A stretch of DNA of 64,000 bases. Origin: Dryocola sp051307055 (lineage in GTDB: Bacteria > Pseudomonadota > Gammaproteobacteria > Enterobacterales > Enterobacteriaceae). The notes under the pieces are model-generated. The model did no database searches and had not been told where the DNA came from. It saw only the letters and a program-made list of their open reading frames with translations. Made by a program: the position numbers and the translations under genes. The stretch is from assembly GCF_051307055.1 (NCBI RefSeq), contig NZ_CP149994.1:248001-312000 (forward strand), written 5' to 3'. Below are positions 17,634 through 27,158 of the stretch, piece after piece. Each line of letters opens with the position of its first letter. Position 1 is the stretch's first letter.

Positions 17634-20600
17634 TCAGAAGCTATAGCGGGCACCGAATAAAAAGCTGGTATCGCTAAAGGATTTATCACCAACCTGAAGC
17701 GTGACGTTGCCCCAGATATCAAGGTTTTCCTGTACTTTACCTTCAACGCCGGTTTTAAATTCAGCCATGTTGCGGGTTCCGGCAACAGTGTTTGAAACGT
17801 CATCCATTTTCACCTTGTAATCGCTGGTGTTGTGGATCCAGTTAGCCTCAATAAAAGGCTGGAACTCGCGCCCCGTGTTGTCGTCAAGCGCGCTGTGGCC
17901 CCTGAGTGACGCACGAACGCCAAGGCGGGAGAGGAGGTTGCCGGACGACGGCTCAGAGATCCTTGTACCGTTGCTCTCTCGATGCGGGTTGGCATTGACG
18001 TCCATCCAGATAAGCTGGAATTTTGGCTGTAGCCAGCTGCTTTGCCGCTTACTCGCCGCCACAGGTAAGGCATATCCCCCTTCAACAGACGCCGTGAAGC
18101 CCTGGGAGTGATAGCTTTCCTGAGGGAGCGCCTGGCCGCTGATGCTGTTTTTAAACCAGTTATACAGAATCCAGCCGTCCAGGTAAGTGCCGCTTTTATC
18201 TTCCTGGGAAGCAAACCAGGTAGCGTATCCCCCTAAGCTGTAGCCTTCAACAGTGCCCTCGGCACGATAACCTGAGATGGCTGAACGAGTGTTGCTCTGC
18301 GAATGGCCGTAGCCAACCATTGGACCAGCGTGCCAGCGTTCATTGTCGTTACTGCTCCAGTCAATAAAATCTTTGCCTAACTGCACGACATAGCGGTTTG
18401 CACGAGTTTTGAGCTGAAGGCTGCCGTCGTTAAAGCGCGTATGTCCTCCTGCCTGCCGTAGCCACAGGCCATCGGCACGATTGCTGCCGGCCGAGCGCGT
18501 GATAAAAGCGGCTTCCCCCATGCGGTCATGTAATGTGGTGTTAAACATCGTGTTTGCGGCCATCATATTAGCCAGCAGAGCGCCAGATTCTGGACGGTAT
18601 ACGTCAGTTCGCGGGCGAACAGGTCCGGCGTCCGGAGATTCTTTTTCATCCGAGGGCGGTGCAATAATTTCGCCTGGGGATGATTCAATAACTTCATCCG
18701 ACGGCGGCGCAATAATTTCGCCTGGAGATGATTCAATAACTTCATCCGAGGGCGGGGCAATAATTTCGCCTGGGGATGGTTCAATAACTTCATCCGACGG
18801 CGGTTCAATAACCGGAGCCTGGCTGGTGAGGAACCAGTTCTCATTTTTCTTCACCAGGCTGTAATCATAGCTCCCGGCGACTATGCGTCCGGTGGAAGTA
18901 AACGACCCGAAGGATGTGCCCCCCACGCTGACAAGCTCAATGCCTTCAATAGTTTTTGCCCCGACTCCCCCTATATTGTTGATGGTTACCAGCGTTTCCC
19001 CGGCCTTAACATCGCCTGTGACGGTAAGCTTATCCGTTGCTGACTGGTCATCTCCCAGGACGGTATTCATCACCAGCCTGCCGCCATCGCTCAGATAGTC
19101 TCCTTCCACGGAGAGCGTTTTATAGCCGCCGTCATCCGGCGCTGCAAACACGATGGTGCCGTGATTGGTGAGCGATTTAACATCTGAATCTGCCGCCATT
19201 GTCCACCGGCTACTGCTATCAAGGGAGAGTTCACTAATACGATGGCTAAAGCCGGTTAAAGATGAGTTCTGGCTTAACGATACGCGGGTGTAGTTATCCA
19301 CGCTGTCGGAAATCAGTGAACCGTTTAGTACGCTATTCTTCGTCGCATTCAGGTTCACGCTGCTGAACAGCGGTCCGCTGGTGTCCTGGTTGCTTCGCAC
19401 GTCAAGAAGCTGCCCGGCCCCGCTGTCGAGGGTTGTGCTGACCACGTCCATATTCAGCAGCGCGGCATTTGAGGTAACAATGGCTCCTTGTTTTGCATGA
19501 ATGCTGACGGTATCAAGGGATATGACATTCGGCATGGCGTCCAGATTTCCCGCAGCGTAGATAGCCGTACTCTTTCCTGTGGTATTGAGTGCGGAATCAA
19601 CCAGGTTTAACGTACCGTGGAACAGACCGGCGGCATAGGCATTGTCACCTGTTGTGGTCACCTGCAGATTCGAACCGGTAATTGTCGAACCCGGATAGGC
19701 TATTAGCCCAAAGCTCCCCCGCCCGGCAGTCGTCACCGTGGTATCCGCCAGGGCTATCTCTCCGCCGCGGGCTGCAAAAACACCAGCGGATCCCGCACCT
19801 GCGGTCTGAATATCCAGCTGTTTTCCGGAAATCGTCTGTTCGCCATACAGCGCGTAGGCGTTTGCACCGAAGGTTTCCAGCCGGCTGTTGCTCAGGCTTG
19901 CCGGGCCGTTCTGCGCGTTAACGGCGAATGCTTCATCTCCGGAAGTGATAAAGATGGCGTCCTTTGCCGTCAGAGACGAGTCGTCGGATGCTATCCATAT
20001 CGCGTCGCCGAAATCACCTGTGGTTTGATAGCGACCGCCATTAATGGTTACCCCGGCCCCCGCGTTGGCGTTAATCGCGTAGGCGTAAACGCCAGCGCTG
20101 CTGACGATACTGTCGTTGAGTACGATATCGCCGTTCATGATCCGAATAGCGTCAGCATCCTGGGCAAAAATCGTGCTGTTGGAAATAACGGCGCTGCCTT
20201 TATCCGCGAGGGCGCCAGATTTGAGGCTCAGACCCATTGCCTTATCTGTGGCGATAATCTGGATATCCGTGGCTTCCAGCTCGCTGAGGCTCCCCAGCAT
20301 AATGCCGCCATTGGCGGAATTAGCCGCGTTAATCGTCGTTCCTTCTAAAGCGATCAGGGAACGGTTTTCTCCGGCAATCCCCCAGGAGGCAGTTCCTGTC
20401 GTGCTGATACTTCCCTGCATGGCATGCAATACGCCGCTGTCCAGTTTGATGGCATCGGCGGCCGACCCCTCGCTGGCCAGGGTCGCATTGGACACATTTA
20501 GCCTGCCCCCTTTTTCAATAAGCGCGACACCCGTCAGGCTGTTGCTGGTGAATAGCAATCCATCAGCGCCTGTTTCAATCTTGCTCATGGCGCCTGAAAC

Positions 20601-20762
20601 ATAGAGAGGGTAATCACCGTAACCACTGGAAGCGTAGTTTTGGGTGACGGTTACGGTCTCGCCATCGATAGCCTGAAAAGCGATGGCAGAAGTGACAGGT
20701 ATTGATAACAGGTACAATCCAGCAGCCAACTGATAGTAAACAGCGGTATCCTGTCGCGACAT
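17634..20762 (-). CDS. Autotransporter with pertactin-like passenger and proline-rich repeat linker
   Basis: This 1042-aa protein looks like a type Va autotransporter. The N terminus has a hydrophobic stretch (about residues 11-28) consistent with a signal sequence. Residues 30-640 are repetitive, small-residue-rich strands (repeated N-A-Y-A and G-D-A-I patterns), as in parallel beta-helix passengers. Residues about 650-710 form a Pro/Glu-rich linker made of 16-residue repeats ending in APPSDE. The last about 260 residues look like a beta-barrel translocator ending in ARYSF, a typical terminal aromatic motif. AAGGA precedes the start. A surface adhesin role is inferred; no protease triad was seen. 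It lies at the edge of an accessory block, on the strand opposite to the secretion and fimbrial genes. Confidence 0.85.
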   Translation of the reverse strand: MSRQDTAVYYQLAAGLYLLSIPVTSAIAFQAIDGETVTVTQNYASSGYGDYPLYVSGAMSKIETGADGLLFTSNSLTGVALIEKGGRLNVSNATLASEGSAADAIKLDSGVLHAMQGSISTTGTASWGIAGENRSLIALEGTTINAANSANGGIMLGSLSELEATDIQIIATDKAMGLSLKSGALADKGSAVISNSTIFAQDADAIRIMNGDIVLNDSIVSSAGVYAYAINANAGAGVTINGGRYQTTGDFGDAIWIASDDSSLTAKDAIFITSGDEAFAVNAQNGPASLSNSRLETFGANAYALYGEQTISGKQLDIQTAGAGSAGVFAARGGEIALADTTVTTAGRGSFGLIAYPGSTITGSNLQVTTTGDNAYAAGLFHGTLNLVDSALNTTGKSTAIYAAGNLDAMPNVISLDTVSIHAKQGAIVTSNAALLNMDVVSTTLDSGAGQLLDVRSNQDTSGPLFSSVNLNATKNSVLNGSLISDSVDNYTRVSLSQNSSLTGFSHRISELSLDSSSRWTMAADSDVKSLTNHGTIVFAAPDDGGYKTLSVEGDYLSDGGRLVMNTVLGDDQSATDKLTVTGDVKAGETLVTINNIGGVGAKTIEGIELVSVGGTSFGSFTSTGRIVAGSYDYSLVKKNENWFLTSQAPVIEPPSDEVIEPSPGEIIAPPSDEVIESSPGEIIAPPSDEVIESSPGEIIAPPSDEKESPDAGPVRPRTDVYRPESGALLANMMAANTMFNTTLHDRMGEAAFITRSAGSNRADGLWLRQAGGHTRFNDGSLQLKTRANRYVVQLGKDFIDWSSNDNERWHAGPMVGYGHSQSNTRSAISGYRAEGTVEGYSLGGYATWFASQEDKSGTYLDGWILYNWFKNSISGQALPQESYHSQGFTASVEGGYALPVAASKRQSSWLQPKFQLIWMDVNANPHRESNGTRISEPSSGNLLSRLGVRASLRGHSALDDNTGREFQPFIEANWIHNTSDYKVKMDDVSNTVAGTRNMAEFKTGVEGKVQENLDIWGNVTLQVGDKSFSDTSFLFGARYSF
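18646..18805 (-). repeat. 48-bp tandem repeat inside the autotransporter linker
   Basis: Three full 48-bp units (18646-18693, 18694-18741, 18742-18789) and a partial fourth differ at only a few positions. Each encodes a 16-residue unit of the type EVIESSPGEIIAPPSD. The length is a multiple of three, so gain or loss of a unit would change linker length without a frameshift. Confidence 0.9.
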
Positions 20763-21478
20763 AATATTTTCCTTAATAATGTCAGTGACAACGCCTGAAA
20801 TTTATCAACGATAAGGTGATGCCTCTGATGAGTTAAATTTGCTATATAAGATTTTTACCTTGACCCAGCGTTAATATTGATAGGTCTTATTGTTTGACCA
20901 CTCATTTATACCGTTACAGGCTACTCTCTTGAGGTCGCGCAGATTCCGGATTCGCGATTTTCCTTATCTATTCCAGCTTCACTACGCTTACGGGATGCAC
21001 AGGCCTGACGTAAAAGAGCGAATTACCGAAACACCTATTAACGCTGCCGCTTTATTGAATGCACCCAGCACGCTGAAAACCGGCTCCATTACCACGTCAG
21101 GATGGAAATAGTTGCCGGATAAAAGAGGTGTTGTAAGTGTTCCATTAAATACAACTATTTTATTGCTTCATCGCCCTGCATTATAATGATCGCTTCTGAG
21201 TTTGAGAAGTTAGGATTATATCTAACATCCTCCGTGCTATTTTAGAAAAATCTTATAACTCACGATGTTTAAATAAAGTGGGTAAAATCCTAATTAACAA
21301 CTCGTTGTAATGGTTATTTGGATAATTTACTATTCAACGGATTGATACCTTTAGCCTTGCTGAAATACGCCATAAAGCTGAAGTCATAGCCATCTTTATT
21401 ATCTGGCTCTCTGTGTATGCGTTGAGTTGTGAAAGGGACGTGCCTGAATATGTTATATATGAATAAAATGGAATGATT
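20763..21478. other. About 700-bp spacer between autotransporter and regulator, possible gene remnant
   Basis: This AT-rich region separates divergent genes and should carry promoters for both. Between about 20898 and 21005 one plus-strand frame reads like the end of a protein (TGYSLEVAQIPDSRFSL, then LRLRDAQA and a stop). The overlapping frame 20890-21111 encodes 73 unrecognised residues. Neither has a plausible start and ribosome binding site. I read it as mostly control DNA with a possible decayed coding fragment. Confidence 0.35.
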
Positions 21479-22135
21479 ATGAAAAATGAGACTCGCAAAG
21501 TTAAGGTCGCGGTATTTTATAATTTTTCTATCTTTCAGAAAGTGATAAGCCGTTATCTTAAGACAGAAACACAAACCAGCGGTGTTGAAATCATCTTTTA
21601 TCGCTCCATGCACGCTTTGCTCAACGCGATAGAGGAAGATCAAATTGATGTTTTATTTACAGAATTTAGCTTCTTATCAAACAATAAGTCATGGATTGCC
21701 ATCAGCAAAAAGTTCAGCAGATCGTGCATTGTTCATCATGTCAAAAGAGTGATGCTCGTTGCCAACCAGCATCCCTACTTATTACGGCATATTGTTGATA
21801 TGAAATTTGAGGCCACGATTAGCCTCAATGAAGGGATCGCCGGTTTCCGTAACATCATCAACATAATCCGGTCGGAGGGAAAAACTCCTTTTGTTTCAGA
21901 AGAATTGCTGCAGCAGCTTGCTGAAACAGACAACCGGGAGTTTCCACTCTCGCCGAAAGAATGGGAGGTGTTGTATCTGGTCGCTCAGGGGTACTCGATT
22001 TCAGAAATCGCGGACAGAAAAAACCGGGCGAACAGTACCGTTGCGACACAAAAACAAAGCGCGATGAAAAAGCTCAACTTGGCCAGCAACAGCGAATTAA
22101 TAAAGTACATGTATGTTACAGGGATGATGGAGTAA
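21479..22135 (+). CDS. RcsB-like LuxR-family regulator with atypical receiver domain
   Basis: This 218-aa protein has a degenerate response-regulator-like N-terminal domain and a C-terminal LuxR helix-turn-helix (LSPKEWEVLYLVAQGYSISE, then TQKQSAMKKLNL). The C-terminal part resembles RcsB. At the phospho-acceptor position RcsB has ITDLS, while this protein has FTEFS, so Asp is replaced by Glu62; the acidic pocket (ADDHP in RcsB) is also missing. Phosphorylation-independent function, perhaps as an RcsB partner like BglJ, is inference. I start it at the ATG at 21479, preceded by TGGA; an in-frame ATG at 21473 is possible. It ends 4 bases before the TolC-like gene, which suggests co-transcription with the secretion operon. 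Confidence 0.75.
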   Translation: MKNETRKVKVAVFYNFSIFQKVISRYLKTETQTSGVEIIFYRSMHALLNAIEEDQIDVLFTEFSFLSNNKSWIAISKKFSRSCIVHHVKRVMLVANQHPYLLRHIVDMKFEATISLNEGIAGFRNIINIIRSEGKTPFVSEELLQQLAETDNREFPLSPKEWEVLYLVAQGYSISEIADRKNRANSTVATQKQSAMKKLNLASNSELIKYMYVTGMME

Positions 22136-22139
22136 CGCG

Positions 22140-23471
22140 ATGCAATATAAAGGATTAGTTAACCCCGCGGTGGTATTGCTGCTTGGCTTTATCAGCCATC
22201 ATGCTGCGGCATTAACGTTGCAACAGGCAATTCTGGCCGCGGACCATTACGATTCAGGCATCCGCGCAGCGCGTGAGCTTAACGACGCCGAGCAGCAGAA
22301 GCGTCTGCAGGGTTTCTCTGGCCTGTTGCCACAGGTCAGCCTTAACGGGGGAATCTCTAAGCAGGATCAGCCCGGAGCCACCTATGCTGCGGGCGTCACC
22401 CGGCATAATTACAGCGTTAATTTAAGCCAGCCGATTTTTGATGTTTCAAAATTCGCCGCCTGGAGACGCGCCGAGGCGATGGCCGATCGGGGGCAGATTA
22501 ACTATATGCTGGCGCAGCAGCAGTTAATAAGCGACGTGAGCGAGGCCTGGTTTGCCGTCGCTTACGCAACGCAGGTGCTGAAAAACGCTGAACGCACCAG
22601 GATGGCATTCAGTCAGCAGCTGCGCCAGGCGCAGCGGGGACAGGATCTTGGGGAGCAAACCCGGCTGGATGTCGATGAAGCTCAGGCCAATTACGATAAC
22701 GCCCTGGCGGAGGTCATTGCCGCTGAAAGCGATCTCAATAATACCCAAATCCGTTTTTTGAAATTAACAGGCCTGTCAGGAAATCAGATTCCGTTAAACA
22801 CTCTGGAGTGTTTCACACCGCCATCTCTACCGGAGCTTGAAAAGGTTAAAGCGAAAACCAGCACGCATAATCTCAACGTGCAGGCGGCTATGTTTAGCCT
22901 TGAGCAAAGTAATGCCGACGTTATTGAGAGTACGGGAAATCATTTGCCGGTCGTCACCTTTCAGGCTTCGTATGGTAACAACTGGAGCAGGGGCGAAAAT
23001 GAAAACGTCTTCGACTCCTTATTTGGCACAACGTCAAAAACACGAAATACCAATATTGGCGTTAACGTTTCCATTCCCATCTTTGCCGGCGGCAGCCATA
23101 TTTCGCAAAGCATCGAAGCCGCGCACCGTAAAGAGCAATTCAGGCAGCTATTGGTTGATGCCCAACGCAAAGCGCAGGAAGAAGCGGAAAGCGCCTGGTA
23201 CGGCATGATAACCGGCGACGCCAAAATTCGGGCCTATCAAAAAGCGATATTTTCAGCAAAAAAACGTATGGAATCGACGCAATACGGCAGGGATATTGGC
23301 CAGCGAACGGTGCTTGATGCGCTGAACGCAGAAAGCGATTATTTCAAGGCGTTGAAAGAGACCGCCAGAGCCCGATACGACTATATCACCGCCAATATTC
23401 AGCTCGCCAGAGCGACCGGGGAGCTTGATTATTCTTATCTGAATAAATTCAGCTGCCCATCCCACACTTAG
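22140..23471 (+). CDS. TolC-like outer-membrane efflux channel of a type I secretion system
   Basis: This 443-aa protein belongs to the outer membrane efflux family. A signal peptide ends near residue 24 (HHAAA/LTLQQ). Two repeated halves follow, with long coiled-coil helices (TRLDVDEAQANYDNALAEV in the first half, RTVLDALNAESDYFKA in the second) and strands such as YSVNLSQPIFD and IGVNVSIPIFAGG. It would form the outer-membrane tunnel for the adaptor and ABC exporter encoded next. A dedicated channel is unusual for class II microcin loci, which generally rely on the housekeeping TolC. Confidence 0.9.
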   Translation: MQYKGLVNPAVVLLLGFISHHAAALTLQQAILAADHYDSGIRAARELNDAEQQKRLQGFSGLLPQVSLNGGISKQDQPGATYAAGVTRHNYSVNLSQPIFDVSKFAAWRRAEAMADRGQINYMLAQQQLISDVSEAWFAVAYATQVLKNAERTRMAFSQQLRQAQRGQDLGEQTRLDVDEAQANYDNALAEVIAAESDLNNTQIRFLKLTGLSGNQIPLNTLECFTPPSLPELEKVKAKTSTHNLNVQAAMFSLEQSNADVIESTGNHLPVVTFQASYGNNWSRGENENVFDSLFGTTSKTRNTNIGVNVSIPIFAGGSHISQSIEAAHRKEQFRQLLVDAQRKAQEEAESAWYGMITGDAKIRAYQKAIFSAKKRMESTQYGRDIGQRTVLDALNAESDYFKALKETARARYDYITANIQLARATGELDYSYLNKFSCPSHT

Positions 23472-23488
23472 ATTTTTGGAAGAGCATT

Positions 23489-24748
23489 ATGCCTAATTCA
23501 TTATTCCGCAAGGAAGCCCTTGAGGCGAATAAAACAAAATCCATTGGCAGCGTCGCATTATATTGCCCGCCTTACCGCTGGGTGATCGTTAGTCTGGCAG
23601 GCATTATGACAATAGCCACGCTGCTGCTGATTTTTTTTGGCAGCTATACCAAGCGCGAGACGATGAGCGGAGCCCTGGTGCCGGTGGAAGGCGTGATGGA
23701 TATTGTTGCCGTCAGTTCGGGGACTATCGTAGATCTCCCTGTTCATCAAGGACAAATCGTCAAAAAAGGCAGCGCGCTTGCTACGCTCTCTTCGGAGATC
23801 GCCACCAAATACGGCCAGACGCGCGAAAGCATTGCCGAACAGCTTTCGCTGCAAAATGAGGTTCTGGATCAGGAGCGAAAAAATCTCGACAAGCTCTCTG
23901 CCGAAACGCTCAAAGGTTATGAGAATCAGAAAATCCTTTTAGAGCAGCAGCTGAAAAAGTTAGATGGCATTTATGCCAGCCGTCTCCAGCAGGCCCGCTT
24001 TGCCGATGCCCAGCTGAAAAAACTAAAGCTCATGCGCGATGAGGGCTATGCCTCTAATCGCCAGGTTGAAGAGCAGGAAGTCTCGCGACTGGAAGCGGAG
24101 TCCAGGGCGCAGGATGTAGCCCGACAGCAGATCGATCTTCAGCAGCAGCTGACCCGTACGCTGCAGCAGCTTCGCGAACAGCCGATCAATAAACTCAATC
24201 AGGTCAACGACATCGACAGGCGTCTCTCCGAGCTTAAGCAGTCGATGATGGAGAATGAGTCCCGCCGTTCAATAGTGCTTAATGCTCCGCAAAACGCGAT
24301 GGTCGCGTCCGTGCTCGTCAAACAGGGACAGATGGTCAATGCCGGGCAAACCCTGGCGTCGCTGCTGCCGGAAAACGCTACCCTTCAGGCACGCATAATG
24401 GTCACCAGCCGGGCCATTGGCTTTATTGTGCCCGGGCAACGGGTGACCCTGCGCTATCAGGCTTATCCGTGGCAGAAGTTCGGCCAGCAGTATGGCGTGG
24501 TTTCCGAAGTCTCCCGCGTTTCGCTTTCCCCGCAGGAAATCGCGGTCATCACCGGAAATTCTCAGGTCCACGAGCAGCACTACATGGTGAAGGTCAACCT
24601 GGATAACCAGTTTATTCACGCCTATGGCCAGCAGGTCAAACTGCAGCCCGGAAGCGCGCTTGAGGCTGATTTCCTGATTGATAAACGCCGACTCTACGAA
24701 TGGGTACTGGAGCCGCTTTACGCTCTGCGCCGCAGCAGCGCTCTCTGA
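23489..24748 (+). CDS. HlyD/CvaA-type membrane fusion protein
   Basis: This 419-aa periplasmic adaptor has a short cytoplasmic N terminus, one membrane helix at about residues 30-52 (WVIVSLAGIMTIATLLLIFF) and then a biotinyl-lipoyl-like segment (VAVSSGTIVDLPVHQGQIVKKG). A long coiled coil and a returning beta-barrel domain follow. Size and layout resemble CvaA, the colicin V (microcin V) adaptor. It would connect the ABC exporter in the inner membrane to the TolC-like channel. It lies 17 bases after that channel gene and 24 bases before the exporter gene. Confidence 0.9.
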   Translation: MPNSLFRKEALEANKTKSIGSVALYCPPYRWVIVSLAGIMTIATLLLIFFGSYTKRETMSGALVPVEGVMDIVAVSSGTIVDLPVHQGQIVKKGSALATLSSEIATKYGQTRESIAEQLSLQNEVLDQERKNLDKLSAETLKGYENQKILLEQQLKKLDGIYASRLQQARFADAQLKKLKLMRDEGYASNRQVEEQEVSRLEAESRAQDVARQQIDLQQQLTRTLQQLREQPINKLNQVNDIDRRLSELKQSMMENESRRSIVLNAPQNAMVASVLVKQGQMVNAGQTLASLLPENATLQARIMVTSRAIGFIVPGQRVTLRYQAYPWQKFGQQYGVVSEVSRVSLSPQEIAVITGNSQVHEQHYMVKVNLDNQFIHAYGQQVKLQPGSALEADFLIDKRRLYEWVLEPLYALRRSSAL

Positions 24749-24772
24749 AGAAAATTAAACCAAGGTTATATT

Positions 24773-26902
24773 ATGAATTTACTAGAAAAATTGGATTTTT
24801 CCTGGCGTAAACGGCTGCCCGTTATTCAGCAAACGCAGGCGGCAGAATGCGGCCTTACCTGTGTGGGCATGATTGCCAACTTTTACGGCTACAAAATAGA
24901 TATGATCACGTTGCGTCGCCGCTTCTCCACCTCGCTGAAGGGCGCCACGCTTGCCGATATTATGCAGGTCTCTCAGCAGCTGGGGATGTCTTCACGCGCG
25001 CTGCGCCTGGAAATTGAAGAATTGCATAAGCTCAACCTGCCCTGCGTTCTGCACTGGGATATGAACCACTTTGTAGTGCTCAAAGAGGTTACTAAAAAGA
25101 AAATTATCATTCACGATCCCAGCCGGGGAAGAAGGGAAATCGCCCTGGACGAAGTCTCTAAATCCTTCACCGGTATTGCTATGGAGCTTATTCCGAACAC
25201 GGAATTTGTGAAAAAAGAGGAGAAAGAAACCCTTTCAATGCTGAAGCTCATTGGCAACGTGAGCGGCATTCGTTCTGCGTTTATCCAGATCATGATCCTC
25301 TCCGTAGGGCTTGAGGTTTTTGGCCTGCTGACGCCATTTTACAGTCAGTGGGTGATGGACCAGGTGCTGGTTTCCGCCGACTACGATCTCCTTACGCTGC
25401 TGGGCTGTGCGTTTATTACGGTGGTGGTGTTGCAGAATATCTTGTCGGCGATACGCTCCTGGGTGATGACGTGGTTTTCAAGCATGCTGAGCGTTCAGTG
25501 GTCCGCTAACGTCTGCTCACATCTGCTGGGGCTGCCGATGGCCTGGTTCGAAGAGCGGCACGTTGGGGATATTATCTCTCGCTACGGATCCATTACCGCC
25601 ATTCAGAATACGTTAACCAGCCGCTTTATCTCCTCTATTCTGGATGGCGTGATGGCCATCGTGACGCTGTTCGTGCTGTTTGCCTATAACGTCAGGCTGA
25701 CGTGCGTGGTGCTGGGAATGCTGCTCATTTATATCCTGATCCGCTGGGTTTCATTCCGTCCGTTCCGCCAGGCAAATGAAGAGCAGCTCATCGCTTCGGC
25801 GCGCGCGCAGTCGCAGCTTCTTGAGTCCATCCGGGGCGTGCAGGCGGTCAAGCTTAACAACAAACAGGAGCTGCGCGTTTCGACTTACGCTAATGAGCTG
25901 GTTGAAGCCACCAATAAAGGGATCCATATCCAGCGTCTGTCGATTAGCTTCAGCACGCTGCAGGGGCTTATTTCAGGCGTGGGTCGCATCGTGCTTGTCT
26001 GGATGGCTGCCCTGCAGGTATTAGAGGGTAACTTTACAGCAGGTATGCTGATTGCCTTCACCAGCTTTGCCGATCAGTTCATCGGCCGTGCTACGGGACT
26101 CATTAACGCCATTATTGAGTTCTGGATGCTACGCCTTCACGGCGAACGTCTGGCGGATATTGTTCTGACAGATAAAGAAAGCGATATGGTTAACACGGTT
26201 ACACTGCCCGTCGGTGACGCCGCGCTGCCAATTGAAGTAAAAAATATAACTTTTCGCTATGCCACTACCGAACCCTGTGTTTTTCAGCGCTGTTCACTGA
26301 CTATTCAGGCCGGAGAGTCGGTCGCCATAATTGGGCCATCCGGGCAGGGTAAATCGACGCTGGCCAAGCTGCTGCTGGGCCTGCTTAAACCTGAAGAAGG
26401 CAGTATAGAAATAAACGGCCGGGATATTCGTAAGCTCGGAATGACCTGGTACCGGCAACATGTGGGCAGCGTTATGCAGGATGATATTCTGTTCGCCGGC
26501 TCAATCATGGATAACATCAGTTTCTTTGATGCTCAGTTCACTCACGAACGGGTGGAGCGGGCGGCAAGGCTTGCCCAGATCCATGACGATATTATGACCA
26601 TGCCGATGGGATATAATAGCCTGGTAGGGGATATGGGTTCATCACTATCTGGCGGGCAGATTCAGCGTGTGTTGCTTGCCCGGGCCCTTTATCGCCAGCC
26701 AAAAATTCTTATTCTTGACGAAGCAACCAGCCATCTCGATATTGCAAGAGAGAAAGGTATTAATGATGCGATTAAACAGATGGATATTACCCGTATTATT
26801 ATTGCCCATCGGCCTGAGACAATCCGAAGTGCAGATAGAATAATCTTATTAAATCAGGGCGGCGTTACTGAAATATCTCACGATGCATTATCCACTGATT
26901 AA
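24773..26902 (+). CDS. Peptidase-containing ABC exporter (C39 family), CvaB-like
   Basis: This 709-aa protein is a bacteriocin-type ABC transporter that should cleave double-glycine leaders and export the product. The N-terminal C39 peptidase has Cys26 (AAECGLTC), His99 (HWDMNHFVVL) and Asp115 (IIHDPSRG), the complete triad with the same spacing as CvaB. A multi-helix membrane domain follows. The ATPase domain has Walker A GPSGQGKST near residue 519, LSGGQ near 624 and Walker B ILILDEATSHLD near 645. It is third in the secretion operon, and two leader-bearing peptides are encoded directly downstream. Confidence 0.95.
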   Translation: MNLLEKLDFSWRKRLPVIQQTQAAECGLTCVGMIANFYGYKIDMITLRRRFSTSLKGATLADIMQVSQQLGMSSRALRLEIEELHKLNLPCVLHWDMNHFVVLKEVTKKKIIIHDPSRGRREIALDEVSKSFTGIAMELIPNTEFVKKEEKETLSMLKLIGNVSGIRSAFIQIMILSVGLEVFGLLTPFYSQWVMDQVLVSADYDLLTLLGCAFITVVVLQNILSAIRSWVMTWFSSMLSVQWSANVCSHLLGLPMAWFEERHVGDIISRYGSITAIQNTLTSRFISSILDGVMAIVTLFVLFAYNVRLTCVVLGMLLIYILIRWVSFRPFRQANEEQLIASARAQSQLLESIRGVQAVKLNNKQELRVSTYANELVEATNKGIHIQRLSISFSTLQGLISGVGRIVLVWMAALQVLEGNFTAGMLIAFTSFADQFIGRATGLINAIIEFWMLRLHGERLADIVLTDKESDMVNTVTLPVGDAALPIEVKNITFRYATTEPCVFQRCSLTIQAGESVAIIGPSGQGKSTLAKLLLGLLKPEEGSIEINGRDIRKLGMTWYRQHVGSVMQDDILFAGSIMDNISFFDAQFTHERVERAARLAQIHDDIMTMPMGYNSLVGDMGSSLSGGQIQRVLLARALYRQPKILILDEATSHLDIAREKGINDAIKQMDITRIIIAHRPETIRSADRIILLNQGGVTEISHDALSTD

Positions 26903-27096
26903 ATGGATTTTATTCTATTGTTTTAAAAGTACCATATCATTAATATTGCTTTCAACGGAGGAGCGTTTCCTCCTGTGAAGTAATTCCGGCAGGCCAAAAA
27001 AAAGGTGGAAGTTTCTTAATTAATGGATATTGTCACTAAAAAGCAATGCCAATTAAAGATGAACTTTTTCCGGTTGTAGGAATGCTCAATAGTAAC

Positions 27097-27125
27097 TTGC
27101 GGTTTTTATCGCAAACTACTCTATT
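27097..27125 (+). promoter_or_regulatory. Possible promoter of the first small peptide
   Basis: TTGCGG at 27097-27102 and TCTATT at 27120-27125 are separated by 17 bp, a weak sigma-70 match about 35 bases upstream of the start codon. The site overlaps a short inverted repeat (TTGCG with CGCAA). The 256-bp gap after the exporter suggests the peptides have their own promoter. Confidence 0.3.
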
Positions 27126-27158
27126 TTAAATTGCTCTATACATAAAGGAGTTTATTAA

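Noticed and set aside
17442..17660. 72-codon frame between malQ and the autotransporter
   Set aside because: Starts inside the hairpin, overlaps the autotransporter stop region and has no ribosome binding site or family pattern.
18646..18805. Regular repeats considered as a CRISPR array
   Set aside because: Units are directly adjacent 48-mers without unique spacers and lie inside a coding frame.
18481..18864. Plus-strand frame with repeated GGAIISPGDDSITSS units
   Set aside because: It is the complement of the autotransporter linker repeat, whose coding sense is clear from the flanking passenger and barrel.
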